From: Saccopteryx bilineata
Lineage: Eukaryota; Chordata; Mammalia; Chiroptera; Emballonuridae
Assembly: GCF_036850765.1 (NCBI RefSeq)
Contig: NC_089493.1
Coordinates: 191,089,640 to 191,153,639 of the forward strand
Direction of reading: 5' to 3'
Length of the DNA stretch: 64,000 bases
The translations under genes were made by a program, and so were the position numbers. This document shows, piece by piece, positions 10,307 through 21,340 of this stretch (position 1 is its first letter; every line of letters begins with the position of its first letter). Below the pieces are notes generated by a model. It was not told where the DNA came from. It worked only from the letters and a program-made list of their open reading frames with translations, and ran no database searches.

Positions 10307-11589
10307 GGTGTTGTGTATCCCTGTGTGTGTCAGGAATGAGAAGGATGAGATTCATCCACGTGGGCCTCCCTGCCCCTTCCCCAGCCCCTAAATACTCAGT
10401 CCTTTGTCCTGGACTCCCAGACCCCCCTTCCCCCCTCCCCGGTCCCTCTGTCCCTCCTGAGATCGAGGAGAGAGAGCTGACATTGGAGAGGCAACAGAGA
10501 ACTAAGAGCGGGCAAGGGAGGAGGTGACAGAAAATCCACCCGGGCCGGGTGCCCTAGAACACTGTCTCCGGTTTGACGTTGTGGGTGGAGGGAGCAGCCA
10601 CAGCCAGGAGACGTTCAGAAGCAGAGGAGAAGCATGAGAAACGTAACTGAATTGTGAACGCTGTCCACTCTTATGTGTTGAAGGGAAAGCAGTAGGTTTC
10701 TGTTTAATATTTGAATTCCTTTTGTGTGCCAGACTGCACTTCTTGACTGTAACTGTGTGCAGAGAGACTGGGCTGTGGGCAGGGCGACCGCGGGTCCCGT
10801 TAGCCTGAAATAGCCCAGTCAGCCCCTTCCGCTCCCCGAAGTGTCCCAGTTTAATGCGATCACCTTCACATTGGGAGGCACTGGCTTTGAGTGTCTGGGT
10901 CTCACCCACAGACCAGCCGCTGCGCTGGGGTGGAGACAACGGCTAGTTTATCTCTGGATGTCCAGGTCTAGCTCAGACCCTGACACATCACAGGTGCCCA
11001 GAAATGGACACAGGAGCCAGAAAGGGCCGAGCTGTAGTTCGGATCCGGGCCTTTGCACCCTAAGGGCCGGGCTCCTCCTGCCATGCTGGCTCTGGTTCTG
11101 GAACTCTCCAAACGCAGTGAAACCAGGAAAGGTACCCATGGTGTGGGTCTGCTTGTGCTGCATGGCCCACAGGGACCACAGGGGGTCCGGGAGGGGAACT
11201 GCATGTGGCTCTGTCCCACTTCAACACCTGTGAAGGACAGGGCCTGGGGCAGCCGGCCCACCGGAACCCGCATCCTGGGTGCCACAGCTCACGTCTCCTC
11301 CAACATCTTGGAAGGCTGGGGCTGGATGATGCAGTCGTAACTCTATAAACATGAACTGGCCCGAGAGGTCTGAGTCAGAGCTCTCCAGAGAGGAAAATTC
11401 AGCTCCGATTTTCACTGTTTAAAGCATGCATTTATTTTCTCATTGTAAATAGCTTAATTATAGACTTAGGATTTTGAAATAAGTATGTTTTAAATTATCC
11501 AGAATCCCAACATTTAGTACAGTCTACTATTTGTATATTGGAATCTCTCCTTCCAGGAATTGTTTTTTCCTCTGTAGACATGTTTTCTA
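10307..11589. other. Unique non-coding DNA
   Basis: GC-rich to 11390, then AT-rich (11410-11580). A 145-codon minus-strand frame (10502-10939) and a 130-codon plus-strand frame (10841-11233) have no recognisable domain and partly overlap. No repeat family is clear. Confidence 0.4.
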
Positions 11590-11985
11590 TCCATGGTGAT
11601 AATCACAGTCCGGTGCATCCGTGGTTGATTGCTCCGTAACAAACTACCCCTGACATGAGCAACAACAGTGGCTCGTGACTCTGCCAGGTGCCTCTCCGAG
11701 TCTGGTCCAGGCTTGGCTGATCTCAGCTGGCCTCACTCGTGTCCAGAGGTTGGCTGGCTATCAGCTGGCGTGACAGGGGGTGACAGCGCCACGTGCTTCT
11801 CAGCAGAGTGGGTGAGGCTCTGCTCATGGTGCCGCTTCCAAGAGCAGGAGAGGCCGAGGCAGCAGAGCCTCCTGTGGCCCAGGCTTGGCACCTGCGCTGT
11901 GGCACTTACTTTCACCATATTCTGATGGTCCCCGCTGGTCACAGAGCCAGCCTTAATTCTTGATGGAAGACCTACAGACAATTGT
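11590..11985 (+). mobile_element. Ancient LTR-like repeat
   Basis: Phrases such as 'gctccgtaacaaactacccctgac', 'tggctgatctcagctggcctcactc' and 'ccatattctgatggtccccgctggtcacagagcc' recall an old mammal-wide MaLR/ERVL LTR. The subfamily is not assigned. Confidence 0.5.
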
Positions 11986-11999
11986 GGCCGTTTTTGAAA

Positions 12000-12335
12000 T
12001 CGGCCGCGATTGCATAAAGTTTTATGCAACTCCTGCTTTTTAACTTAGAATGGTATTATAATCCTTTCCCCTCATTAATGCAAAGTCTTCGTGACCTTAT
12101 CTTTACCCTCTGCATAGTGGTTAGAAGGTGCAGTTTATCCAGCTTTCGTTGTGGACGTCAAGGTGGCATGCCTCCAGTTCTCCCAGTTATCAGTCAGGGT
12201 GCACAGGGCGTCTTCATGCTGGAAGTTTTTATTGTTTCTTTGGGATCGGCTCCCAGAAATGAAGCCAAAAAAGTATAAATGGTTTTTAATATTCTTGGTG
12301 CATATTGTCAAGTTGCTCTGCAAAGGAGAGCTGCT
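12000..12335 (-). mobile_element. Old L1 LINE fragment, antisense
   Basis: Phrases such as 'gtgcatattgtcaagttgctctgcaaagg' resemble the complement of old L1 3' sequence. The copy is decayed, with no usable frame. Confidence 0.4.
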
Positions 12336-13397
12336 TTGCCTCCAGCCACGAGGAGAAGAGAGGTTTCCAGCAGCAGCCTGGGGCTGAGCCCTCCTGGAGG
12401 GCCTCCTGGCTTTCCCCGGGGGCCCCTGGCTTTCTGGGCCGTCAGGCCAGGGAGCTGGAATGAAGCGCAGGCTGGGCCGGCCCTTCCTTGGGCAATGTTA
12501 GTGCCTCTGGCCAGTGTCTGTCTGATGGTCAGTCTCGTAGTGGATAATGTCCGATGCAGGCTTCTGCGATCTCTTACCTCTTGTCTATCAGAGATTAGAA
12601 ACTGTGTATCCTGGGCCAGTGACTCTCACCTGAGCTGGCACAGGTAGGACCGCTGATGAGCTCCTGTGCCTGGGGGTCTATGACAACACCCCTCTCCCCC
12701 CCCACGACTGTGTACAAAGCCCCTGCTCAGCCATGACTTCAAGTGACCTGCTCAGAAACCCCTCATGATTGACAGCACCGAGGTTGGTCCCACGCTCAGA
12801 TGGATTCTAGACTGCCCCCACCCCTGCCCCATTTCCCCAGAATTAACCTCCCGGCTCTCACCTCCTCAAAACTGATTTGCTACCTCTTCGATTTTCTCAA
12901 TTCCCTGTGCTTTTATCAAACACCAGATGACTGATCCGATCAGTGGTTGTGTTCATGGTTACGGTGCTTTCTTCTGAGATAACAAACTTGAAGCTTCATT
13001 GAAGACTTCTGAAATATCTGGCTACAATCTGGGGGGACTTGGGGGGCCACGTTAGTGAGTTGGTGGAGAAGAGATTTGGGGTTTGTTCATGGGAAATCAC
13101 GGCTTCACGGACCTAGACATGGAACGGCTTCTCTGGAGCTCAAGTTCCGGCCCTTGGGACAAACAAGGGAGGAGTGAGTTGAAGAGGTTTGTGCACCGAA
13201 TGTGAGCTCACCGGCTCTGGGGGTTTGCACGCCCTGGCTCAAACCTCCACCCATCCAGGGTGAGTTCCGTAAACATGATCAGTTTGCTGAACTTCTCCAC
13301 ACCTTCATTCTCTCTCTAAACTAGACATAGTAATCCAAGGATTGTTCTCGCTAGACTGGTACCCACACTGTCTGGCTCTCGGGCCGTGGCCAACGCC
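12336..13397. other. Unique non-coding DNA
   Basis: No gene or repeat family is recognised. A C-rich run lies at 12692-12703. Confidence 0.4.
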
Positions 13398-13600
13398 CTT
13401 TAATAACGGTAGCTTGCTCCGTGCCAAGCACTGTGGCCACGCTTACTTATGTTGTCTTCACAAAACCTCTGTAATCGTTGCTGTCATTATCCTCATTTTA
13501 CAGATGGTAAAACTCAGGCTTAGCTCTGGAAAGGAACTTGCCCAAGGTCACAGAGGGAGGGAGGTGGCAGCGGGGACTTGGACTCAGTGTGGCTTGTCTC
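13398..13600 (+). mobile_element. MIR SINE
   Basis: Clear MIR order: 'gctccgtgccaagcactgtggc', 'catttta cagatggtaaaactcaggc', 'cttgcccaaggtcacagaggg'. This is one of the best preserved MIRs in the window. Confidence 0.85.
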
Positions 13601-13639
13601 CAGAGCTCACGGCCATCTACCCACACCACGTCTCCATTG

Positions 13640-13905
13640 TCTGCAAGGTGAGACCTATGTGTCCCCCCACCCCATGGCCTTCAGTATCCTGCATGCCTGG
13701 CCCTCTTCAGTGCCCTATTCTATTGTTACCCCACCCACCCCCATTCTTCAGGCCTTGGCTTAAAAGCCTCTTCCTCCAGGAAGCCCTCTCTGACCACTTC
13801 CCAGCCAGGAGGGGCGCCCTCCTCTGGGCTCCCGTAGCACCTCATTGTCCCTGGCTTCACCGTCCTGATACTCGGGACCATGCTTTCCTGTTCCACCACG
13901 TGACC
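13640..13905 (+). mobile_element. L2 LINE 3' fragment
   Basis: The 'ttcaggccttggcttaaaagcctcttcctccaggaagccctctctgacca' segment is the typical L2 3' coding remnant. It produces part of an apparent 191-codon frame, which is not a gene. Confidence 0.7.
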
Positions 13906-14449
13906 TCCTCAAATTGAAATCTCCAACTTGAAGGCCATCATCCGATGCCGCCTCGGCTGGGAGTGGGTTCCTCAACGCACCAACCCATACATCCGGAGAC
14001 TCTCCCAGGACCTGCCCTCAGCGCCCTCAGGGGTCTCCACATGTGGTGAACTAGCTCACCTGTTGCTCTTTGCAAACCAACAAGACTGAGCTACCTCCCC
14101 CTCCACCCCCCACCCCCGCTCTGCTCTCAGCTCCCGTAGTAACTCGGGGACGAGGGTCCCCAGGAGTAAGCCATGCAGAGGCAGGCTGTATGGGAGGAAT
14201 GCACGTGGACTCCAGAGTGTGTCTGGGTTCAGATCTTGCCTGCGCCGCCAGGCCCAGCATGGAGGGTTGAACGAGCTGTGCCCAGTACCAGAGTTCCTGG
14301 CCAAGAGGGCAAGGGGGCTGGCACCCAGTGCCCCTACCACCACCAAGCCGTGGCCTCTGGGCTTCCACCCAGAGCACAGGGCATCTTAGGGCAGGTCCAT
14401 GAAGGATCCACACGCATTAGCCATGGCCGTGCACTGCACAGAGCTAAGT
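13906..14449. other. Unique non-coding DNA with a MIR-like scrap
   Basis: 'gactccagagtgtgtctgggttcagatcttgcc' at 14209-14242 resembles the MIR 5' half. A C-rich run lies at 14096-14118. Nothing else is recognised. Confidence 0.4.
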
Positions 14450-14668
14450 CAGTGGTCAGCAAACTGCGGCTCGCGAGCCACAGGTGGCTCTTTGGCCCCT
14501 TGAGTGTGGCTCTTCCACAAAATACCACGTGCGGGTACTACCTCGATAAGGAGTGTACCTACCTATATATTTATAGTTTAAGTTTAAACAATTTGGCTCT
14601 CAAAAGAAATTTCAATCGTTGTACTGTTGATACTTGGCTCTGTTGACTCATGAGTTTGCCGACCACTG
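14450..14668. mobile_element. hAT-type MITE, second family
   Basis: A 219-bp element with ends CAGTGGTCAGCAAACT and, reversed, CAGTGGTCGGCAAACT. The 8-bp flanks AGCTAAGT (14442-14449) and AGCGAGGT (14669-14676) match at 6 of 8. The interior ('ggctctttggccccttgagtg', 'tttaagtttaaacaatttggctc') is shared with the copy at 35608. Confidence 0.9.
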
Positions 14669-14684
14669 AGCGAGGTTGTTTGGT

Positions 14685-14812
14685 TGAGTTACCGCCTAAA
14701 AAATGAGAAGAAATACTGTGGTATATTTCTCAAATGTGTTGTTGTGCGGGTTTAAGGGGAAAAGACCCAGACAGCACTGGAACAGTACCTGCAGCATAGC
14801 GAATGCTCAGCG
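14685..14812 (+). mobile_element. Possible MIR SINE 3' fragment
   Basis: 'cgcctaaaaaatgag', 'gttgttgtgcgggttta' and 'cagtacctgcagcatagcgaatgctcag' follow the order of the MIR 3' half, though diverged. Confidence 0.45.
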
Positions 14813-15109
14813 GCATGGAGGGGGCATCTGAAGGGTTAGCTACAACACCCGAGCCACGTTGCCAAGGACAGTTCTGCCGATGACCCAACACAAATCTGCA
14901 GTATTACCCAGTTTTATCTTTTTTTGCTCTAAGCCACAGTGTAACCATCAGAAGGCCAGGAAAAGCCATCAGAGGGCCCCTGAACCCCCCACCAGCCACC
15001 CTGCCTTGTCAGCCTGCCCCGTGCAGGTCCCCCGAGGCCTTCACACAGGGCATTGCAGACACAACACAGGTGCACCTGCGTGTCCTTCCTACACCCTGAA
15101 ACGGAAAGC
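14813..15109. other. Unique non-coding DNA
   Basis: No gene or repeat family is recognised. Confidence 0.35.
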
Positions 15110-15500
15110 TGACGATTTTTTTTTTAGCTCCAGCTTCTGTTTTGAACCAATGAAATGAAAGGTATTTTAATAGGTCCCGCGGAGAGGGAGCGGAAGCTGT
15201 TTCCCGAGACCGCGCCGAGCCCAGAGGTCAGGGCTGGATTAATAAGGATGCTATAAATGCAAACCGCGGCCCACGTCTCTGAGGGCCGAGTGCTCCGGTT
15301 TAGGAGGGAGGGAGAGAAATGAATTGTGCTGGGAAAATAGACACGACTCGAAGAAGGGTGAAAAGGCAGAACTCAACGGAGGCTGAGGGAAGCGCAGTGA
15401 CCCCGCCGGACGGACCGGACAGACGCACGGGGAGGTTGGCTCGGCTAGGCTGCGTGGAGACGCCCCGGGGGGTGGGGTCGTGCATCGGGACGTAAACACA
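15110..15500. other. Unique block, possible conserved non-coding element
   Basis: A CpG-containing unique stretch with AT-rich cores, e.g. GGATTAATAAGGATGCTATA near 15235 and CCAATGAAATG near 15147. It has no repeat signature. Promoter or enhancer function cannot be read from sequence alone. Confidence 0.3.
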
Positions 15501-15779
15501 GGCGTGTCCATGCGGGAGCCGGGCCTTTTTCCTCTTACCCGTGCCCTGTGAGTGGGCTTCTAGGGCTGTTTTCCTGGGACGACAGACAGATTAATCAGAC
15601 CTTCTCTCTAGGCAAAAGTGCATGGTCACAGCCCCAGTGAATGTTAATGAAGCGCCTTGCCTGTCCCAGACCCCGACAGGCCAGGCGCTGGTGGTTGGCG
15701 GGTGGGGCCAGAGCCGGCTCCGGGCTGCCCTCGGGAGCACGCAGACACACCCCGTGTTTTCGTGGGCCTGCACGGTGCT

Positions 15780-15970
15780 GGAGCGTTTCCTCACTGTTTC
15801 CCGCCGTGTGGCCCTCTGGCCCTGCCAGCAGGCCAGGGTGACAATGATGCCTGTTTTACAGATGACAAAGCTGAGGCTCAGAGAAGCGAGGGAACTGTCA
15901 CACAGCCAGCATGTGGCCAAGCCAGGGTCAGGACGCAGCAGTCTGTGCCTTCAAAGGCCAAGTTCTCAGC
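15780..15970 (+). mobile_element. MIR SINE
   Basis: 'gatgcctgttttacagatgacaaagctgaggctcagagaagcgagg' followed by 'cacacagccagcatgtggccaagccagg' is the MIR core and 3' half. Confidence 0.8.
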
Positions 15971-15999
15971 CACCTTGCAGACAGCTGTTCTGATAGAAG

Positions 16000-16165
16000 A
16001 CAGCAGAGGAGGAGTGTGTGTGTTCCCATGGGTGCATGGGAGGGCGGCAGAGGCTCTGCGTCAATCTGGGATAAGCATTCCGGGAAGACTTCCTGGAGAA
16101 GGCGATATCTGGTGGAGTCCTAGAGGAAAGGTCTTGCATGCGAGGGAAGTTGGAGTTTAGCAAAC
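16000..16165 (-). mobile_element. L2 LINE 3' fragment, antisense
   Basis: 'ttccgggaagacttcctggagaaggcgata' resembles the reverse complement of the L2 'cagggaagccttctctgac' region. Confidence 0.55.
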
Positions 16166-16236
16166 GTGTTTTGAGTGGAGGTGAGACATGATCATATCCT
16201 CAACAAACCAATATGTATTAATAATTAGCAAGTGCT

Positions 16237-16591
16237 GCCTGACCAGGCGGTGGCGAAGTGGATAGAGCGTCGGACTGGGATGTGGAAGGACCCAGGTTTG
16301 AGACCCCAACATCGCCAGCTTGAGCGCGGGCTCATCTGGCTTGAGCAAAAAGCTCACCAGCTTGGATCCAAGGTCGCTGGCTCAAGCAAGGAGTTACTCG
16401 GTCTGCTGTAGCCCCACAGTCAAGACACATACGAGAAAGCAATCAATGAACAATTAAGGTGTCGCAAGGAAAAACTGATGATTGAGGCTTCTCATCTCTC
16501 TTCGTTCTTGTTTGTCTGTCCCTATCTATCCCTCTCTCTGACTCTCTCTCTGTCCCTGTAAAAAATAAAAAAAATAAAAAATAAAAGGATG
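16237..16591 (+). mobile_element. Rhin-like SINE with 17-bp target duplication
   Basis: A complete copy with head GCCTGACCAGGCGGTGGCG and tail of A-rich AAAATAAAA units. The duplication AATAATTAGCAAGTGCT is at 16220-16236 and 16592-16608. Some internal substitutions mark it as older than the 9946 copy. Confidence 0.95.
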
Positions 16592-16604
16592 AATAATTAG
16601 CAAG

Positions 16605-16684
16605 TGCTGTGACAACCAAAAATCTCTCCAGACATTTCCAAATAGTCCCTGGGGGACAACATTCCCCAGACTGAGAAGCACTCC
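16605..16684 (+). mobile_element. Ancient hAT-Charlie fragment
   Basis: 'gacaaccaaaaatctctccagacatttcc' followed by 'gtccctgggggacaacattccccagactgagaagcact' matches the end of an old mammal-wide Charlie-type MITE terminating near ...GAGAACCACTG. Confidence 0.6.
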
Positions 16685-16734
16685 TGTAGCCCTCCCGGGA
16701 AATGGCTGGTTTCTTCTCTCAGCAATTTCAGCAT

Positions 16735-16835
16735 CCACACCACCTCAGAGAGCCTTCTGACCCCCATTTGACAGGTGAGCAAACTGAGGCTCAGGGAGGT
16801 CAAGTGATTCGCCCAGATTCACTGAGGAGTCTAAA
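16735..16835 (+). mobile_element. MIR SINE fragment
   Basis: 'cccatttgacaggtgagcaaactgaggctcagggaggtcaagtgattcgcccag' is the MIR core. Confidence 0.8.
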
Positions 16836-17139
16836 CCTCGTTAACGAAAACATGTGAACCCTTAAATTATAGTTCTTTTTTTTTTTTTAAACTTGTATGT
16901 CACCGTATCTTTTTAAATGAATATACCTGTTGCCTCAGCATGTCTGCCTCCAAGGACAGAACCCGAGGAGGAGTCAACAGGGAGCCACAGAGGTGAGGTC
17001 CTGTTCAGCATGTAGAACACAGCCCGCATCTCCACTAAGAGGAGCTGCTTAAAGGGTGGCGCCCCCATGAGGAAGGAATTGCTTGCAATGACCGTAGTCA
17101 GGGGCTCCAACACCGAAAGACGTCTACATTCTGCACGTT
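16836..17139. other. Unique non-coding DNA
   Basis: This lies between a MIR and an L1 tail. A T run is at 16876-16888. Nothing else is recognised. Confidence 0.35.
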
Positions 17140-17325
17140 GACAAAAAGTGCCCAGAAAAATTGCGTGTTTGTAAATAGCGATTTTTGTCTGAAGGGCGGG
17201 TTTTCCTAATGATTTTTAATTTCTTCTCTTGTGCTGGTCTTGTAGTCCCTAATTTTCCTACAGTGAACATGGACTACATTTGTAATAAGAGAGAAACTCA
17301 ATAAAAGTTATTGGATAAAAGAATA
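17140..17325 (+). mobile_element. Old L1 3' UTR
   Basis: 'tttcctacagtgaacatggactacatttgtaataagagagaaa' is the recognisable terminal segment of L1M-type 3' UTRs (consensus '...ctacaatgaacatgtattacttttgtaatcag'). Confidence 0.6.
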
Positions 17326-17599
17326 AACAGCCATAAATCACCCTCTCCTGAGGAATTAGAGAGCATCTTCTTCCCCGACAATAAGCGCTGTGGTGGCTTT
17401 GCTAGAACCTTCATTTGTCTCCCGGGATCCGCTCTGAGCCAATGGGGAGGTGACGCAGGTATCACAGGAGGGAGGGCACATGAGGTCAGGGTGTCCGTTC
17501 ATCTGGGGCCCTCTCTGAGGTCGCCTGGACAGGAGGTCACTGTCAAGGTGGTCTGGCTCTTCATATCCTGTTCTTTTCCAGATTCTGATGAGTCTCAGT
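17326..17599. other. Unique non-coding DNA
   Basis: A 102-codon open frame starts inside the L1 remnant and runs to 17619 without a domain. No gene is called. Confidence 0.35.
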
Positions 17600-17725
17600 T
17601 AAGACTGTGCTGTCCTTGAGTCCAGTGGCCTTTCTTGTGTGTCTCTGTATCCATGAGCTCAGCCCGAGGTCTGGGGCTAAGCAGGTACAAAGTCCCTGTG
17701 GTTACTGAATGAATGGACGGATGAC
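17600..17725 (+). mobile_element. L2 LINE 3' end
   Basis: 'gctgtccttgagtccagtggc', 'gtgtctctgtatcc' and the terminal 'actgaatgaatgga' follow the L2 3' end order. Confidence 0.5.
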
Positions 17726-18627
17726 CCGGCCCTGCAGTGGGGTCATCATCTGAGTAAATGGGAGAAAGGGGGCCAGAGGCAGCCTCCAGCGCCGACCTTG
17801 GCAAACACCAACCACTGCAGTCCCAGGAGGGTGTTGGGGCAAAGACCCCAGAGAGGTCTGGAGGTCCCACAGCGGTGAGGAGCTGTGGACCACGGCAGGA
17901 CCACGATGCCACCAGTCGTGGAGGCAGTGGCCGGAAGGCGGGGGAACAAAGTCGGGTGGAGGAAGAAAGTAAACGGCCAGTGTCCCTCCCTGCCCAGTGC
18001 TGTCCACCTGCCTGGCTCCCCCCAACATCGATGCTACCCCTGCAAGAAGGAAGAAGGAAGAAGACAGATGAGGCGTGGATTTGCATGTAATTCTGAAATT
18101 ACTGAGTTTACCTGAAGATGACCAGGCTGGGTTTTTTTCTGCTTCAAGCAGAAGTGGAGCTCGGAGCAAGAAATTACATGGAGTTAGAGAAGAGAAAGTC
18201 ACCGTCTCGCATAACTGCGTTGTGTGATCTTTTTACATGTAACATTGTGCACGTACCAGCGGTCAGGGTGCACGGTCTCGTTTCACGAGGGAGACCGTAT
18301 AATTTATTGCTCTAACAGGGACAGCTGTGGGACTGAAGGGGGTGCTGTTCATAATGGCAGGGGGACACTGACCCGAACGAACCGCCACTTGTTGTCATCC
18401 TACAGCTAAGCCTCTCAACGTCCACATCTGCAGGTGACACTCGTGTGGCCGTTTACAGAGAGGGAAGCCGGAGCTCAGAATGGTGACGCTGTGAGTCATT
18501 TCCAGCCCCGGTGGTCATTTGCCAAAGCCCACCTGCGCTCCCCTTTGGCCCGGGACCTTCCCCGGCCTGGATCGGTTCCGTCGACCCATCACCCCTGTCC
18601 CACCTGCTCTGTTCTCTCTGACCAACG
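17726..18627. other. Unique non-coding DNA
   Basis: Antisense frames of 163 and 166 codons overlap one another and a plus-strand 110-codon frame across the same bases, as expected for GC-rich non-coding DNA. No domain or splice-bounded exon is recognised. Confidence 0.4.
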
Positions 18628-19121
18628 GAAATGTAACACCAGATAGGTAATTTAACATTTTCTAGAAACCACAGTAAGAAGTATTGAATAAGTGGAGCCC
18701 TGGTGGAAGGTCGGTTGGTTAGAGGGTCATCCCGACATTGCAGGGGCTGCCGGTCCAATCCCCGGTCAGGGCACATGCAGAAACAGATGGATGTTTCTGT
18801 CTGTCTGTCTGTCTGTCTGTTTCTCTCTCTCCTACTCTTTCCTCTGTCTCCAAAGTCAATTAAAATTTTTTTTTTAGAAAAATAAATGGAAACAGGTGAA
18901 ATGAGCTTTAATATTATATATATTTAAGCCAATATATTTAAAATAGTATTCTTTAACATGTAATCAATAGAAAAATATTATTGATTCTTTTTTCCCCTTG
19001 CTATTTAATCTTTTAAACGGGTGCCCAATTTACCCCGACAGCATATCTCAATTTGGACTAGCTACCTATAAGGGCTCAATAGCCACATGTGGCTAGGGGT
19101 CACCTTTTGGACAAGGGCAGC
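18628..19121 (+). mobile_element. Old hAT-type DNA transposon split by a SINE
   Basis: The left part (18628-18696) and right part (18881-19121) join across the SINE. Phrases such as 'taatttaacattttctagaaaccacagtaagaag', 'aacaggtgaaatgagctttaat', 'aacatgtaatcaatag' and 'caatagccacatgtggctag' match a mammal-wide MER-type MITE. The subfamily is not fixed. Confidence 0.65.
18697..18880 (+). mobile_element. Short Ves-like SINE inside an older DNA transposon
   Basis: Head 'ccctggtggaaggtcggttgg', B box CGGTCCAATCCCC, (CTGT)n run at 18799-18820 and a TTTAGA tail. The target duplication AATAAGTGGA (18687-18696) against AATAAATGGA (18881-18890) proves insertion into the surrounding element. Confidence 0.9.
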
Positions 19122-19714
19122 GGCTCTGAGGGGCAGACCCTGTGAGATTAGGTCTCAGACACACTGCCATCTAGTGGACAGATGCTCCCTGCACGATCAC
19201 CTCCAACCAAAAATTTCCCCCAAAGGGAGAACTGGTTGGGAGGGGCTTTGGTTGCCCAGCTGGTCCCCAGAGAGCAAACTCAAGTCATGCTATTAGCGAG
19301 CCTCGACCATGGCTCCTTCTTGCTTCCTAATCACATAAAGGACTTTGCAGAAAAACGATACCGTGTTTCAGAATGCACAGTTCAAAACAATCTTTCCAGA
19401 AGACAGTTCCTTTCTCTCCCACTAGTTTCTCTGTACGATGATTGTGTGAAGGACTTCTCTCTAGTAATTACACAGCTTCTTTTTTAATCCTTGGTTAAAT
19501 AGTAAAAAACAAACTTGATTTCTTTCAAGTTGTACCTATCTCACTCCAACCGGGTGTGTTTATTTGAGGAATCTAGTTACCCAAGGAGTTTTCCCCAAAG
19601 TGAACCACTGATTGAGAATCGGGGCTGATGTGATGATTCTAGACTTCTGAATCACCCCCACAGTTGAGGGGGGCTTTAAACACGCTCTGTGTGACTACAG
19701 TGATGTAACTACAT
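19122..19714. other. Unique non-coding DNA
   Basis: AT-rich, with no recognised repeat or gene. A 101-codon open frame (19182-19487) has no recognisable features. Confidence 0.4.
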
Positions 19715-19965
19715 CACTCCAGGCGGGAGCACTGGAGCCGAGGAATGCGTGGCCGGCCGGGCGTTCGCCGCCCGGGCGTTGAGCATGTTTTCAGCACTGT
19801 CCGTCCTCGGGCTGGGGCTGGGTCTTGTGTGGACAGAGGCGGGCTTCTGCCTTTAAGGGGATATAGTCTTCTCAGGGGAGACGTGCAAAGCAATTGTAGA
19901 TAAATAATAAAACAAACGGCATCCTGAGAGCCTGCAAAGACATACATTGCAGCAAAGACTTAAAT
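19715..19965 (-). mobile_element. L2 LINE 3' fragment, antisense
   Basis: 'tctgcctttaaggggatatagtcttctcaggggagacgtgcaaagcaattgtagataaataataaaac' reads as the complement of the L2 3' end (consensus 'ctcatggagcttacattctagtgggggagac'). Confidence 0.55.
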
Positions 19966-20019
19966 TGTAGCTCAGGGTGGACTGTAAATGAGATAGAGCT
20001 AAAGCAAAGGAGAGAGACA

Positions 20020-20150
20020 GACAGACTGAACGTGGTTCCAGCCTCAGCCTGCCACCCCCTGGCTGTGTGACCATGTCTCAGTCATGCAACCTCTCTGGTC
20101 CTCAGCTTTATCGTTTCATACTGAGCAACGGAAAGTCTCAACAATTGATC
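20020..20150 (+). mobile_element. MIR SINE fragment
   Basis: 'cctggctgtgtgaccatgtctcagtcatgcaacctctctggtcctcagctttatc' is the MIR 'ctagctgtgtgacc...' segment. Confidence 0.75.
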
Positions 20151-20559
20151 CTTCTAGGGTGGGAAGCCAAGGAGAAGGAAAAGGTAGGCATCCAGGAATG
20201 CCTGTGATTGGCTCAGGTAGAACCTCCCAGCCGTCGGGGGGCAGGAGCCCAGGCGCAAGAAGAGGGGGACTTGGGGCAGGGAGGAAGGGGGAGGGGGGTG
20301 TCTGCTTTCTCCGTCCCGCAGCTGGTTAGAGATCGTACTGCTCAGAGGCAGGGAGCGGGCCTGACTCGTGGACTTCAAGACCCGAGAGTCCTTTGAGGCC
20401 ATCCAGGAGAACAGTCCTCGAAGGCTGTTTTCTGGAACGCTGGGACCCCCCGACGTCCCCAGGTATTTACCAAAACAGACTTCTTTGCCACAGGACCTTT
20501 CGGAACTTCTAAATTTCTATGATTTTCCCAGAGGGCGGAGAGTAGGAGAGTACACAGAA
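20151..20559. other. Unique non-coding DNA
   Basis: No gene or repeat is recognised. G-rich purine runs lie at 20259-20299. Confidence 0.35.
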
Positions 20560-20655
20560 TTTCCCTGATGTGTTCAACTATGGAACTCTTTATCTGAAAG
20601 GGGCATTGCTGGGGAACTGTTCCAGGGAACCCACTTTGAGAAGCACTGCTCTAGT
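20560..20655 (+). mobile_element. Ancient hAT-Charlie end
   Basis: 'ccagggaacccactttgagaagcactg' is the right end of an old MER-type Charlie element. The left end is not found. Confidence 0.5.
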
Positions 20656-20669
20656 CCCACTGCGCTTTA

Positions 20670-20770
20670 TATATGAAGGGGGGGGGGGTGACACTGAGGC
20701 CCAGAAAAGGCAGGAGGCAAAGCCAACAGGCTCACAAAAACAGTGGCACAGCCCAGACTGGAGTTTCAGT
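20670..20770 (+). mobile_element. MIR SINE 3' fragment
   Basis: 'tgacactgaggcccagaaaagg' and 'cacagcccagactggagtttcag' follow the MIR 3' half. A run of ten G at 20680-20689 lies within it. Confidence 0.6.
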
Positions 20771-20959
20771 TTTGTGACGCCAATACCCTGCAAATTTTCT
20801 TTACTTTTCCCATTCAGATCATACATTATTTAAGACTTAAAAAAAAAAAACTACAGAATTATCCAAGATACAGCATGTGCCGCCACCTGGCTTAAGAAAT
20901 AAAGCATTGCCAAGATAATAAAACCCCTGGTGTAACCCCCCCCCTCCGAAGCCCCTGTG

Positions 20960-21340
20960 CCCAACACAGTGACATAATTTATGGAAATTCTGGTGGACTG
21001 TCTAATAACCCCCATCATCTTAAGAGGAGCCTCTTAGCATCGCCCATGGTTTGTGAGTCATGATGGGCTTAGAATTAAAAACAAAAAGTATCCAGTCGGC
21101 CCAGAACAGCAAAGATGAAAAGCCCCCCTTCCTCCCTCCCCCCCCCCCCCAGCCAGGACCCTCAGGGAACCTTTCCGGAGCTCCTAGCAAGTCAGGGAAA
21201 CTTTAGGAACCTGCGAACTTTTTGATCCGCAAATGGGCCCTCCGGAGGGCTTACTAATTGTCAGGTGCGGGGGTGTTTCTCGCCTCGTTCCGGGGAGGCT
21301 TTCGTGGCATGGATCCTCTGCACCTCCCCTCCACTCTGCA
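20960..21340. other. Unique non-coding DNA
   Basis: Unique AT-containing sequence with a C run (21139-21150) and no recognised element. Confidence 0.35.
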
